Shown here one piece after another: positions 6,981-17,063 of a DNA stretch of 33,362 nt (the stretch's first letter is position 1; every line of letters starts with the position of its first letter). Under the pieces are notes generated by a model. That model saw only the letters and a list, made by a program, of their open reading frames with translations, ran no database searches and was not told the origin of the DNA. The stretch is from Candidatus Binatia bacterium (GTDB lineage: Bacteria > Eisenbacteria > RBG-16-71-46 > SZUA-252), in contig DASQJL010000003.1 of the NCBI GenBank assembly GCA_035631035.1, positions 1-33,362 on the forward strand. The letters are read 5' to 3'. The position numbers were made by a program, and so were the translations under genes.

Positions 6981-8077
6981 GCCGGGGCGCGCCCGCCGGC
7001 CCCGGCGCGGCACGAGTCGCGGCCCGTCCCTGGCGCGGGGTCGTGCGCGAGTTCCGGGAGCTCCTCCCGCCGATTCCCGAGGACGCGGTCGTCACGCTGC
7101 TCGAGGGGAACACGCCGCTCGTGCCCGCGCCGCGCCTGGCGGCGCGCATCGCTCCGGGGCTCGAGCTGTACGTCAAGATCGAGGGGCAGAACCCCACGGG
7201 GTCGTTCAAGGACCGCGGCATGACCGTCGCGGTGTCGCGCGCGGTCGCGGCCAACGCCCGCGCGGTGCTCTGCGCGTCGACCGGGAACACCTCCGCCTCC
7301 GCGGCGGCCTACGCGGCGCGCCGCGGGCTCCGCTGCGTCGTCGTGATCCCCTCGGGGCAGATCGCGCTCGGAAAGCTGGCGCAGGCGATGATGTACGGTG
7401 CGCGGGTCGCGGCGATCGAGGGGAACTTCGACCGCGCGCTCGAGCTGGTCCGCGCGATGGCCGACGACGGCGTCGCGGTCGTGAACTCCATCAACCCCGA
7501 CCGGATCGAGGGTCAGAAGACGATCGCCTGGGAGATCGCCGACGCCCTCGGCGGGCGCGTCCCCGACGCGCACGCGCTCCCCGTCGGCAACGCGGGCAAC
7601 ATCACCGCGACCTGGAAGGGCTGGACCGAGCGCGCCGCGGCGCTCGGCGGACCCCGTCCGCGCATGCTCGGCTTCCAGGCCGAGGGCGCGGCGCCGATCG
7701 TGCGCGGGGAGCGCGTGCTCGAGCCGAAGACGCTGGCCACGGCGATCAAGATCGGCAATCCCGCCTCCTGGGAGGGAGCCCTCCGCGCGCGGGAGGAATC
7801 GGGAGGACGGATCGAGATGGTCTCCGACGACGAGATCGTGGCCGCCTACAAGACCCTCGCCGAGACCGAGGGGCTCTTCGTCGAGCCCGCCTCGGCCGCC
7901 GGGATCGCGGGCCTGTTGAAGCTGGGCGCCGCGGGCCGCCTGGGCGGCGTGCGGCTCGCGGTCGCCACCGTCACCGGCCACGGCCTCAAGGACCCCGAGC
8001 GGGCCGTGACGGTCTCCCCCGCTGTCACCACCATCGGCGACGACGAGGGAGCGCTCCGGAGGCTCCTCCTCGAGTGA
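6977..8077 (+). CDS. thrC: Threonine synthase
   Basis: PLP enzyme that converts O-phosphohomoserine to threonine. At 366 residues it is the short (Bacillus-like) class. LLEGNTPLVPAPRLA opens the fold, and GQNPTGSFKDRGM carries the Schiff-base Lys78. STGNTSASAAAYAARRG binds cofactor and substrate, and PVGNAGNIT is the phosphate-binding loop. The start is a GTG overlapping the hom stop (GTGA). The first 30 residues are Ala/Arg/Pro-rich and poorly conserved in appearance, so a slightly later start is possible, but coupling to hom favours this one. Confidence 0.93.
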   Translation: MSRGAPAGPGAARVAARPWRGVVREFRELLPPIPEDAVVTLLEGNTPLVPAPRLAARIAPGLELYVKIEGQNPTGSFKDRGMTVAVSRAVAANARAVLCASTGNTSASAAAYAARRGLRCVVVIPSGQIALGKLAQAMMYGARVAAIEGNFDRALELVRAMADDGVAVVNSINPDRIEGQKTIAWEIADALGGRVPDAHALPVGNAGNITATWKGWTERAAALGGPRPRMLGFQAEGAAPIVRGERVLEPKTLATAIKIGNPASWEGALRAREESGGRIEMVSDDEIVAAYKTLAETEGLFVEPASAAGIAGLLKLGAAGRLGGVRLAVATVTGHGLKDPERAVTVSPAVTTIGDDEGALRRLLLE

Positions 8078-8988
8078 TCCGCTGGTCGGCGACGGCGCCC
8101 GCCTCCACGTCCAACCTCGGACCGGGCTTCGACTGCCTGGGGCTGGCGCTTCGGCTGCCGCTCACGGTGACCGCTACGCGCATCCCGGACGGCTTTCGGA
8201 TCGAGCGGCGGGGCGAGGGAAGCGACCTGGCGCTGGATCCGAACCGGGACGCGCTCCTCTCCGCCTACCGCCGGCTCTTCCGCGAGGCGAAGCGCCCGGT
8301 GCCCACCGTGGCGCTCGCGATCCGCTCCGCCATTCCCGTCGCGCGCGGGCTGGGCTCGAGCGCCGCCGCGATCACGGCGGGGCTGGTGCTCGCCAATCAC
8401 TGGCTTCGGGGACGGTTCCCGCGCGAGGAGCTGCTCGGGCTGGCGGTGGAGCTGGAGGGCCACCCCGACAACGTCTCGGCCTCGCTCCTCGGAGGGCTCA
8501 CCCTCTCGATGCCGCGCGCCGACGGAACCACGACCTCCCTGGCGCTGCCCGCGCCGCGGGGCCTGGCGATGACGCTCGTCATCCCCGAGGTGCGCGTGAG
8601 CACGGAGAAGGCGCGCGCGATGCTGCCCAAGACCGTGCCGCTCGCCGCCGCGGCGGCGAATACGGCGCGCGCGCTGGGCCTTCTCTACGCCTTCGATCGG
8701 AAGCGGCCGGATCTGTTGGCCGATGCGCTCCTCGACGTGTACCATGTGCCGCACCGCGCGCGTCTCATCCCCGCCTACGCTCGCGTGGCCGAGGCGGGTC
8801 GGCGCGCGGGCGCCTACGGCGTGACCATCAGCGGCAGCGGTCCCACGCTCCTCGCCCTGCACCGGCCGGGAGCCGGCGGGCGCATCGGAGCCGCGATGGT
8901 GCGCGCCTTCGCGCGCGCCCGCGTCCGCGCGCGCGCGATCCCGGGACGGATCGAGCCGCGCGGGGCCAGCGCGCGCACCCTACGGTAA
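8074..8988 (+). CDS. thrB: Homoserine kinase (GHMP family)
   Basis: Phosphorylates homoserine at the step before threonine synthase. The 304 residues show the three GHMP motifs: APASTSNLGPGFDCLGLAL at the N-terminus, the ATP loop PVARGLGSSAAA (89-98), and the C-terminal GAYGVTISGSGPTLLAL. The start is a GTG overlapping the thrC stop in GTGA, so it is translationally coupled. Gene order hom-thrC-thrB-lysC groups the whole branch apart from aspartate-semialdehyde dehydrogenase, which is not in the window. Confidence 0.94.
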   Translation: MIRWSATAPASTSNLGPGFDCLGLALRLPLTVTATRIPDGFRIERRGEGSDLALDPNRDALLSAYRRLFREAKRPVPTVALAIRSAIPVARGLGSSAAAITAGLVLANHWLRGRFPREELLGLAVELEGHPDNVSASLLGGLTLSMPRADGTTTSLALPAPRGLAMTLVIPEVRVSTEKARAMLPKTVPLAAAAANTARALGLLYAFDRKRPDLLADALLDVYHVPHRARLIPAYARVAEAGRRAGAYGVTISGSGPTLLALHRPGAGGRIGAAMVRAFARARVRARAIPGRIEPRGASARTLR

Positions 8989-9005
8989 GGAGACCAGCGC
9001 CCCGA

Positions 9006-10223
9006 GTGTCGTTACTCGTCCAGAAGTACGGCGGCACCTCCGTCGGCAGTCCCGAGCGGATCGCGGCCGTCGCCGAGCGGATCGTCGCGTCGCGCCGCCA
9101 GGGCGCGGACCTCGTCGTGGTCGTATCGGCCATGGGCGATTCCACCGACGATCTCATCCAGCTCGCCCACAAGGTCACGACCCGCGCCCACCCCCGCGAG
9201 ATGGACATGCTCCTCACGGCGGGAGAGCGGATCTCGATGGCCCTCGTCGCCATGGCTGTAAACGACCGCGGCGCCGAAGCGGTCTCATTTACCGGTAGCC
9301 AGAGCGGCATCGTGACCGATACATCCCATACGCGCGCCAAGATCCTCGAGGTCAAGGCGGACCGGATCCGGGAAGAGCTGAAAAAGGGGCGCGTCGTGAT
9401 CGTGGCGGGGTTCCAGGGGGTGAGCCGGGATCGCGAAGTCACGACCCTCGGGCGCGGAGGGTCGGACACCACGGCGGTCGCCCTCGCGGCGGCCCTCCAG
9501 GCGACGTCCTGCGAGATCTACACCGACGTGGACGGGGTCTACACCGCCGATCCGCGGATCGTGCCCCAGGCGCGGAAGCTCGCGGCGCTCTCCTACGACG
9601 AGATGCTGGAGCTGGCCTCGCTGGGCGCCCGGGTGCTGCACAACCGCTCGGTCGAGATCGCCCGCCGCTTCGGGGTGCCGATCCACGTCCGCTCCAGCTT
9701 CAACGCCAACGAAGGCACGCGCATCGCGAAGGGAGCCTCCATGGAGCAAGTCGTCATACGCGGCATCGCCCACGACGCCGACGTGGCCAAGATCGCCCTG
9801 CTCGGCGTGCCCGACCGTCCCGGGGTCGCCTCGGAGATCTTCCGGGAGATCGGCGGGCGCGGGGTCAACGTGCGGATGATCGTGCAGGCCACGGGCGCCG
9901 AGGGACGGAACGACGTGACGTTCGCCGTCGGCGCGCACGAGGCCCAGACGGTGCTGCCGCTGATCGAGCAGATGCGGAAGCAGCTCGGCGCGCGCGCCTT
10001 CCTCTACGATCCCGACGTGGCGGTCCTCTCGGTCGTGGGCGAGGGGCTGGCCACGTCGCCGGGCACGGCGGGGCAGGTCTTCGCGGCGCTGGCGCAGGCC
10101 GGGGTCAACATCGACCTGATCAGCACCTCCTCGATTACCATCACCTGCATGGTGCGCGAGAAGGACGTGGAGCGCGCGGTGCGCTCCCTCCACGAGGCGC
10201 TGGCCCTGGAGCAGGAGACCTAG
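9006..10223 (+). CDS. lysC: Aspartate kinase (monofunctional, two ACT domains)
   Basis: Phosphorylates aspartate, the first step to lysine, methionine and threonine. The 405 residues begin MSLLVQKYGGTSVGS, the family start. TLGRGGSDTTAVALAAAL and YTDVDGVYTADPRIV complete the kinase domain (1 to about 245). Two ACT units follow: VPDRPGVASEIFREIGGRGVNVRMIVQ and SPGTAGQVFAALAQAGVNIDLISTSSI, the usual allosteric sites. The start is GTG at 9006; AAGGAG at 8987-8992 is 13 bases away, longer than ideal. It is 17 bp after thrB, and the TolA-like gene begins 19 bp after its stop, so transcription may continue. Confidence 0.95.
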   Translation: MSLLVQKYGGTSVGSPERIAAVAERIVASRRQGADLVVVVSAMGDSTDDLIQLAHKVTTRAHPREMDMLLTAGERISMALVAMAVNDRGAEAVSFTGSQSGIVTDTSHTRAKILEVKADRIREELKKGRVVIVAGFQGVSRDREVTTLGRGGSDTTAVALAAALQATSCEIYTDVDGVYTADPRIVPQARKLAALSYDEMLELASLGARVLHNRSVEIARRFGVPIHVRSSFNANEGTRIAKGASMEQVVIRGIAHDADVAKIALLGVPDRPGVASEIFREIGGRGVNVRMIVQATGAEGRNDVTFAVGAHEAQTVLPLIEQMRKQLGARAFLYDPDVAVLSVVGEGLATSPGTAGQVFAALAQAGVNIDLISTSSITITCMVREKDVERAVRSLHEALALEQET

Positions 10224-10242
10224 TGGACGGAGGCCCTCCTCG

Positions 10243-10992
10243 ATGCGGGTTCTCGAGTCGTCGGCCCGGCTCCGGCGCGGCGCGGCGCCGCCGGGGGAGC
10301 GTGCGAGCGCGTTCTTCGTGGGGGCGTCGTCGCTCCTCCACGCGGCGCTCCTCCTCCTGTTCGTGACCTGGGCCAAGCCGCCGATCGACGTGGCCATCCC
10401 GGGCGGCAACAGCCGCCCCTCGGGGCCGCGGTCGCAGCTGGTGAAGCTCTCGCCGCTGCGCACGTTTCCGGCGGCCGAGGCGACGCCGCCCGAGGCCGAG
10501 AAATCGCGGCCGCGGCCGGCCCTGGTGAAGCGCTACACGCCGGGCGCGCCGATCGTGCCGCGCCCGGAGCACGGCCCGCAGAAGAAGAGCGCCAACGACG
10601 AGGCCCGCTCGGGAGCCCGCGAGGTGGCCACGACGGCGGCCTCGGACCGCGCGCAGCGGTGGTGGTCGCCCGATTCGTCGGCCAGCGTCGGCGTGCGCGT
10701 CGACGGCGATTTCCGCTGGGCGTACTACCTGGCCTCCATTCGGAACAAGATCGGCCAGCATTGGGTACCTCCTGCAGGGATCGGTGGACGGGCGGTGCGC
10801 GCCACGGTGTATTTCCGGATCGGTAAGGACGGATCGGTGTCCCTGGCGCGGCTGGAGGATGGGTCCGGCGTGACCTTCTTCGATCAGACCGCGATGCGAG
10901 CGCTCCAATCGGCGACCCCGCTCCCCCCGCTTCCCGCGGGGTACGGCGGAGAATGGCTGGGGGTTCATTTTGGCTTCGAATTCCAGCAGTAG
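10243..10992 (+). CDS. TolA/TonB-like energy-transducing protein
   Basis: A 249-residue protein built like TolA: a short cytoplasmic start, one transmembrane helix (SSLLHAALLLLFVTWA, about 28-43), a Pro/Arg/Lys-rich periplasmic linker, and a C-terminal TonB-C domain from about 160 (WAYYLASIRNKIGQHWVPP, then a VYFRIGKDGSVSLARLEDGSG core). It should link inner-membrane proton flow to the Tol-Pal complex. The linker is much shorter than in E. coli TolA. CGGAGG lies nine bases before the ATG. The following gene is TolB, with which it overlaps by 23 bp. TolQ and TolR are not in the window; their genes must lie elsewhere if the system is complete. Confidence 0.82.
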   Translation: MRVLESSARLRRGAAPPGERASAFFVGASSLLHAALLLLFVTWAKPPIDVAIPGGNSRPSGPRSQLVKLSPLRTFPAAEATPPEAEKSRPRPALVKRYTPGAPIVPRPEHGPQKKSANDEARSGAREVATTAASDRAQRWWSPDSSASVGVRVDGDFRWAYYLASIRNKIGQHWVPPAGIGGRAVRATVYFRIGKDGSVSLARLEDGSGVTFFDQTAMRALQSATPLPPLPAGYGGEWLGVHFGFEFQQ

Positions 10993-12301
10993 ACCCGGCA
11001 CGCGTCCCACGCGGCGCGCGGCCTCTCTTCGCGTCCTGACCGCGGTCCTCGTGCTCGCGTCGGTGCTCGTGCCGATGCGCGCGCGCACGCAGACCGACGT
11101 GCGGACCGGCATCAAGGCTTCCGGCACGGTCAAGGCACCCCTCCTGCTCGCCTCCTTCCGCGGCGGTGGCGCGGCGCAGGACGCCCACGACGTCGCGCGG
11201 CACGATTTCGACCTCTCCGGCGTCTTCGCGGTCGCCGACGTGGAGCCGCTCGCCAAGAAGCTCGAGCCCGATCCCGGGGCCCAGGGCGCGGTGCGCGTCG
11301 AGGGGATGGTCGAGGCGAGCGGGGACGGTTTCCAGTTCACCGGCGAGGTGTTCGACCTGGCCACGGCCGAATCGATGTTCAAGCGGAGCTACCCGTTCCA
11401 TCGCGCCGACGTGCGCGAGACGATGCACCGCTTCGCCGACGACGTGCTCGAGGCGCTGACCGGCGAGCGGGGCATCTGCGAGACCAAGGTCGCCTTCATC
11501 CGCTCGACCGGGCGCGTGAAGGAGGTCTGGGTCATGGACTACGACGGCCTGAACCCCTACCAGCTCACCCACGACCGCAGCCTCGCGCTCTCGCCGGCCT
11601 GGGCTCCCTGGGGCACCGAGCTGGTGTTCACGACCTACAAGCGGGGCAATCCCGATCTCTATCTCTTCGATCTGCGGCGCGGGGCCTCCTATCCCTTCTC
11701 GACCCGCCCCGGCCCCAACATCGCGCCCTGCTACTCGCCCGACGGCAAGTGGATCGCCTGCTCGCTCTACCGCGACGGCAACGCCGAGATCTACCTGATC
11801 AGCCGCGACGCGCAGACCGCGAAGCGGCTCACGCGGAATCCGCGCATCGACTCCGGACCCTGCTTCAGCCCCAGCGGCGACCAGATCGCTTTTTCCTCGG
11901 ACCGGTCGGGCTCGCCCCAGATCTACGTGATGGACGGCGACGGGGTGAACCAGCGGCTCCTCACCCAGGAGGGGAAGTACAACGACTCGCCGCGGTGGTC
12001 CCCCAAGGGGGACCGCATCACGTACGCCGCGCGCCACGATGGGATCTTCGACGTCGTGGTGATGGACGCCAACGGGCAGCGCCCCTTCCAGATCACCTCC
12101 GGGGCGGGGCACAACGAGAACCCCCAGTGGTCGGCGGACGGCCGAAAGATCTACTTCTCCAGCACGCGCTCGGGTCGCCGTCAGGTCTACATGATGAACG
12201 CGGACGGGAGCGACGTGGTCCAGCTCACCCGCGGCGACGAGTGCTTCAACCCGGCGGCCGGACCCCGTCCCAAGCGCCCCGGGGTGAGCCGGGCGGGTTG
12301 A
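10970..12301 (+). CDS. tolB: TolB, periplasmic beta-propeller of Tol-Pal
   Basis: A periplasmic protein that docks with Pal and TolA. The 443 residues have an Arg-rich signal peptide (cleavage probably near residue 40), an N-terminal alpha/beta domain (about 45-160) and a C-terminal PD40 propeller with repeats such as PCYSPDGKWIAC, PCFSPSGDQIAFSSDRSG, PRWSPKGDRITYAA and PQWSADGRKIYFSSTRSG. The frame has no early ATG or GTG; the likely start is TTG at 10970, inside the end of the TolA-like gene, with GGGGG a few bases upstream. An exact N-terminus needs experiment. Confidence 0.92.
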   Translation: MASNSSSRPGTRPTRRAASLRVLTAVLVLASVLVPMRARTQTDVRTGIKASGTVKAPLLLASFRGGGAAQDAHDVARHDFDLSGVFAVADVEPLAKKLEPDPGAQGAVRVEGMVEASGDGFQFTGEVFDLATAESMFKRSYPFHRADVRETMHRFADDVLEALTGERGICETKVAFIRSTGRVKEVWVMDYDGLNPYQLTHDRSLALSPAWAPWGTELVFTTYKRGNPDLYLFDLRRGASYPFSTRPGPNIAPCYSPDGKWIACSLYRDGNAEIYLISRDAQTAKRLTRNPRIDSGPCFSPSGDQIAFSSDRSGSPQIYVMDGDGVNQRLLTQEGKYNDSPRWSPKGDRITYAARHDGIFDVVVMDANGQRPFQITSGAGHNENPQWSADGRKIYFSSTRSGRRQVYMMNADGSDVVQLTRGDECFNPAAGPRPKRPGVSRAG

Positions 12302-12326
12302 CGCTCCGCACCCCCTGTGCTAGGTT
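12298..12326 (+). promoter_or_regulatory. Promoter for pal
   Basis: TTGACG (12298-12303), 17 bases, TAGGTT (12321-12326), overlapping the tolB stop. The -10 and next four bases, TAGGTTGGGC, are identical to those at the hom promoter (5648-5657). A second candidate lies just below: TTCAGA (12331-12336), 16 bases, CATAAT (12353-12358). Either would let pal be expressed apart from tolB. Confidence 0.6.
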
Positions 12327-12385
12327 GGGCTTCAGACTGGAAGTCGTTGCGGCATAATGAACTTGAACCCAACGGAGGTCCGCAT

Positions 12386-12916
12386 ATGAGCCGATCCTCT
12401 CGCACGCCGGTGCTCCTGGTCACGGCGCTGCTCGCGATGATCCTGATGGCGCCCGGATGCTCCTCGCGGAAGAAGGTTTCGGGCGGCGCCGAGCCGGCTC
12501 CCCCGCCCAGCACGTCCGAGAACGCGCCCCCGACCGAGACGCCGCCTCCCCCGCCGACCACAGGCGGAGGCGAGGAGACCACCGCGTCGAACCTTCGCGA
12601 CGCCTACTTCGACTTCGATGACGCCGGGCTCCGCGAGGACGCCAAGGCGGCCCTGGACGGAGACGCGAAATACATGGAGTCGCACAGCGGCATGAACGTC
12701 GTGATCGAGGGGCACTGCGACGAGCGCGGGTCGGTGGAGTACAACCTGGCCCTGGGCGAGAAGCGGGCGCGCGCCGCCAAGGACTACCTCGTCGCCTACG
12801 GCATCCCGGCCGCGCGCTTGACGACCATCTCCTACGGCAAGGAGCGGCCGTTCGACACCGGGCACACCGAAGAGGCCTGGGCCCAGAACCGCAGGGCCCA
12901 CTTCGTCTCCAAGTGA
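12386..12916 (+). CDS. pal: Pal, peptidoglycan-associated lipoprotein
   Basis: An outer-membrane lipoprotein of 176 residues that anchors the membrane to peptidoglycan. The signal peptide ends in a lipobox LMAPGC (Cys25). A Pro/Thr/Glu-rich linker (about 33-60) leads to an OmpA-like domain: AYFDFDDAGLREDA, VVIEGHCDERGSVEYNLALGEKRA, and NRRAHF at the C-terminus. These are the peptidoglycan-binding motifs of Pal. ATG 12386 is supported by GGAGG at 12374-12378, seven bases away. The stop overlaps the next gene by GTGA. Confidence 0.95.
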   Translation: MSRSSRTPVLLVTALLAMILMAPGCSSRKKVSGGAEPAPPPSTSENAPPTETPPPPPTTGGGEETTASNLRDAYFDFDDAGLREDAKAALDGDAKYMESHSGMNVVIEGHCDERGSVEYNLALGEKRARAAKDYLVAYGIPAARLTTISYGKERPFDTGHTEEAWAQNRRAHFVSK

Positions 12917-13683
12917 GGACGCCCGCTTCCCGGCACGCCGCGCCGCTCGCTCTCGCGCTCGTTCTTGCGGGGGCCGCGGCCGGCTGCGCCCCGGGCAACT
13001 ACTACCGCGACACCCAGGCGCAGCTCGACAGCCTGCTCACGACGCAGGCGGACCTGGTCCGCCGCGTCGACCGGCTGGACCGGAAGCTGGAGGAGACGCG
13101 CGGCGGGATGTCCTCGACCCGCGCCTCCACCGAGACGAACCTGGCCAAGCTGAGCGAGCGCCTCGACGTCGTGGTGAGCCAGCTGGAGCGGAACCAGGAA
13201 CGGATGCAGGATTTCGGTCTAAAGATCGACACGGTTCGCCAGCGGATGAACGCGGCCGACAGCGCTCGGGTCGCGCAGGGGATGGCGCCCGCCGACACCA
13301 GCGGGATCCTCGATCCGGAGCAGGCCTATCAGGCCGCGTACTCCGACTACGCCGCGGGCCGCTACAAGCTGGCGGGGGAGGCGTTCCGCGAGTTCCTGCG
13401 CCACTATCCCAACACCGAGGTCTCCGACAACGCGCAGTACTGGATCGGCGAGTCGTTGTACGCTCAGGGGGATTTTCCGTCGGCGATCATCGAATTCCGC
13501 GCGGTGGTGGACAACTATCCCAAGGGGGACAAGGTCCCGGCCGCGCTCCTGAAGATCGGGATCGCGAACGCGCGGCTCAACAACACCGCCGAAGCCCGGA
13601 AGAGCTTCGATCAGGTCATCCGGAAGTACCCGAGAAGTCCCGAGGCCGCGCTGGCCAAGGAGCGCCTGGCCCAGCTTCGCTAG
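12913..13683 (+). CDS. CpoB/YbgF-like protein, predicted lipoprotein
   Basis: A 256-residue cell-envelope protein that coordinates Tol-Pal with cell-wall synthesis in relatives. A coiled coil (about 33-110, rich in Leu heptads) is followed by tetratricopeptide repeats (about 135-256: AYQAAYSDYAAGRYKLAGEAF, AQYWIGESLYAQGDFPSAI and so on), the standard CpoB layout. Unlike E. coli CpoB, a soluble periplasmic protein, its signal peptide ends LAGAAAGC, a lipobox with Cys25. The start is a GTG in a GTGA overlap with pal. Confidence 0.88.
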   Translation: MRTPASRHAAPLALALVLAGAAAGCAPGNYYRDTQAQLDSLLTTQADLVRRVDRLDRKLEETRGGMSSTRASTETNLAKLSERLDVVVSQLERNQERMQDFGLKIDTVRQRMNAADSARVAQGMAPADTSGILDPEQAYQAAYSDYAAGRYKLAGEAFREFLRHYPNTEVSDNAQYWIGESLYAQGDFPSAIIEFRAVVDNYPKGDKVPAALLKIGIANARLNNTAEARKSFDQVIRKYPRSPEAALAKERLAQLR

Positions 13684-13726
13684 CGCTGACGATAGAATTC
13701 CCGGGCCGCAATGAAGGGTCGCGGGC

Positions 13727-16341
<2,615 letters not shown>

Positions 16342-16345
<4 letters not shown>

Positions 16346-16371
16346 CCCTGGACGACGCGCGACGGTAGCGT
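16342..16371 (+). promoter_or_regulatory. Promoter of the EIIA gene
   Basis: TTGACC (16342-16347) overlaps the clpB stop and is followed after 18 bases by TAGCGT (16366-16371). A start near 16378 would put the inverted repeat 16372-16410 at the very 5' end of the transcript. Confidence 0.5.
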
Positions 16372-16410
16372 GGCGGGTCGCGATTTTCCGGACGTTTCGG
16401 TCGACCCGCC
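16372..16410 (+). promoter_or_regulatory. 9-bp inverted repeat at the 5' end of the EIIA transcript
   Basis: GGCGGGTCG (16372-16380) and CGACCCGCC (16402-16410) are exact reverse complements around a 21-base, T-rich loop. It lies directly after the -10 of the EIIA promoter and 27 bp after the clpB stop. It may be a hairpin ending clpB transcription, a 5' stabilising hairpin, or an operator. No T-run follows. Confidence 0.45.
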
Positions 16411-16446
16411 GCACACCGCCCCATCCGACGGCGACCCGGGGACTAC

Positions 16447-16917
16447 ATGCGCTTGTCCGAGCTGTTGAACGAGAAGTCGATCAGCCTCTCGCTTCAAGCC
16501 CGTGACAAGGAATCCGCCATCAAGGAACTGGTCCAGCTCCTCGAGTCGGCCCACGGCGTCAACACGCGCGGGGAGATCCTGAGCAAGGTCCTCCAGCGCG
16601 AGTCGATGATGTCCACCGGCATCGGCAACGGCGTCGCCATCCCGCACGGCAAGACCCGCCTCCTGGACCATCTCCTGGGCGCCTGCGGCGTCTCCCCCAT
16701 GGGGATCGACTTCGATTCGATGGACGGGGAGCCGGCGACGCTCTTCATCCTTCTGGTCTCGCCGGAGAGCCTCCGCGGCCCGCACGTGAAGGCGTTGGCC
16801 AACGTCTCCCGGCTGCTCAAGGAAGAATCGGTCCGGGCCGCCCTCCGGCAGGCCCCGACCCCCGCCGACTTCCTGCGCATCCTCCGGGAGGCTGAGGAGC
16901 GCTACCTGGTCGCCTGA
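16447..16917 (+). CDS. PTS EIIA domain protein, PtsN/fructose type
   Basis: A single-domain EIIA of 156 residues. The phosphorylated histidine is in TGIGNGVAIPHGKT (His67). The fold is framed by a LLNEKSISLSLQARDKESAI start and LFILLVSPESLRGPHVKALANVSRLL. With no EIIB or EIIC gene nearby, a regulatory nitrogen-PTS role (PtsN) is more likely than sugar uptake; its partners (EI-Ntr, NPr) are not in the window. The Shine-Dalgarno is weak (GGGGA just before the ATG). It lies between clpB and a PD40 lipoprotein and has its own probable promoter. Confidence 0.88.
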   Translation: MRLSELLNEKSISLSLQARDKESAIKELVQLLESAHGVNTRGEILSKVLQRESMMSTGIGNGVAIPHGKTRLLDHLLGACGVSPMGIDFDSMDGEPATLFILLVSPESLRGPHVKALANVSRLLKEESVRAALRQAPTPADFLRILREAEERYLVA

Positions 16918-16919
16918 AG

Positions 16920-16934
16920 GGCCCGTTTCGGGCC
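16920..16934 (+). terminator. Hairpin after the EIIA gene
   Basis: GGCCCG and CGGGCC form a 6-bp GC stem with a TTT loop two bases after the stop. No U-tract follows. Confidence 0.45.
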
Positions 16935-16988
16935 GTCCTGGGCACGGTCCGGGGAGGTCCGACCCCCGTTCGGAGCGCCAAAACCCCT

Positions 16989-17017
16989 TTTCCGCCCGGC
17001 GAGCCCATGGTACCGTT
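16989..17017 (+). promoter_or_regulatory. Weak promoter candidate for the PD40 lipoprotein
   Basis: TTTTCC (16989-16994), 17 bases, TACCGT (17012-17017). The -10 is the same hexamer as at 23294-23299, but the -35 is poor. Transcription would begin near 17024, before the ATG at 17064. Confidence 0.3.
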
Positions 17018-17063
17018 CCCTCGAACTACCGCCGTGTCCCCCAGAAAGGAGCTTTTCCCTTCC

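Noticed and set aside
4668-7013. Very long open frame on the minus strand opposite hom and neighbours
   Set aside because: Antisense frames stay open by chance in GC-rich DNA. The product is Arg/His/Glu low-complexity and the plus strand encodes clear families.
13684-13726. CIRCE or heat-shock promoter before clpB
   Set aside because: No inverted repeat of the CIRCE type and no CTTGAA/CCCCAT pair; only a lone TAGAAT.
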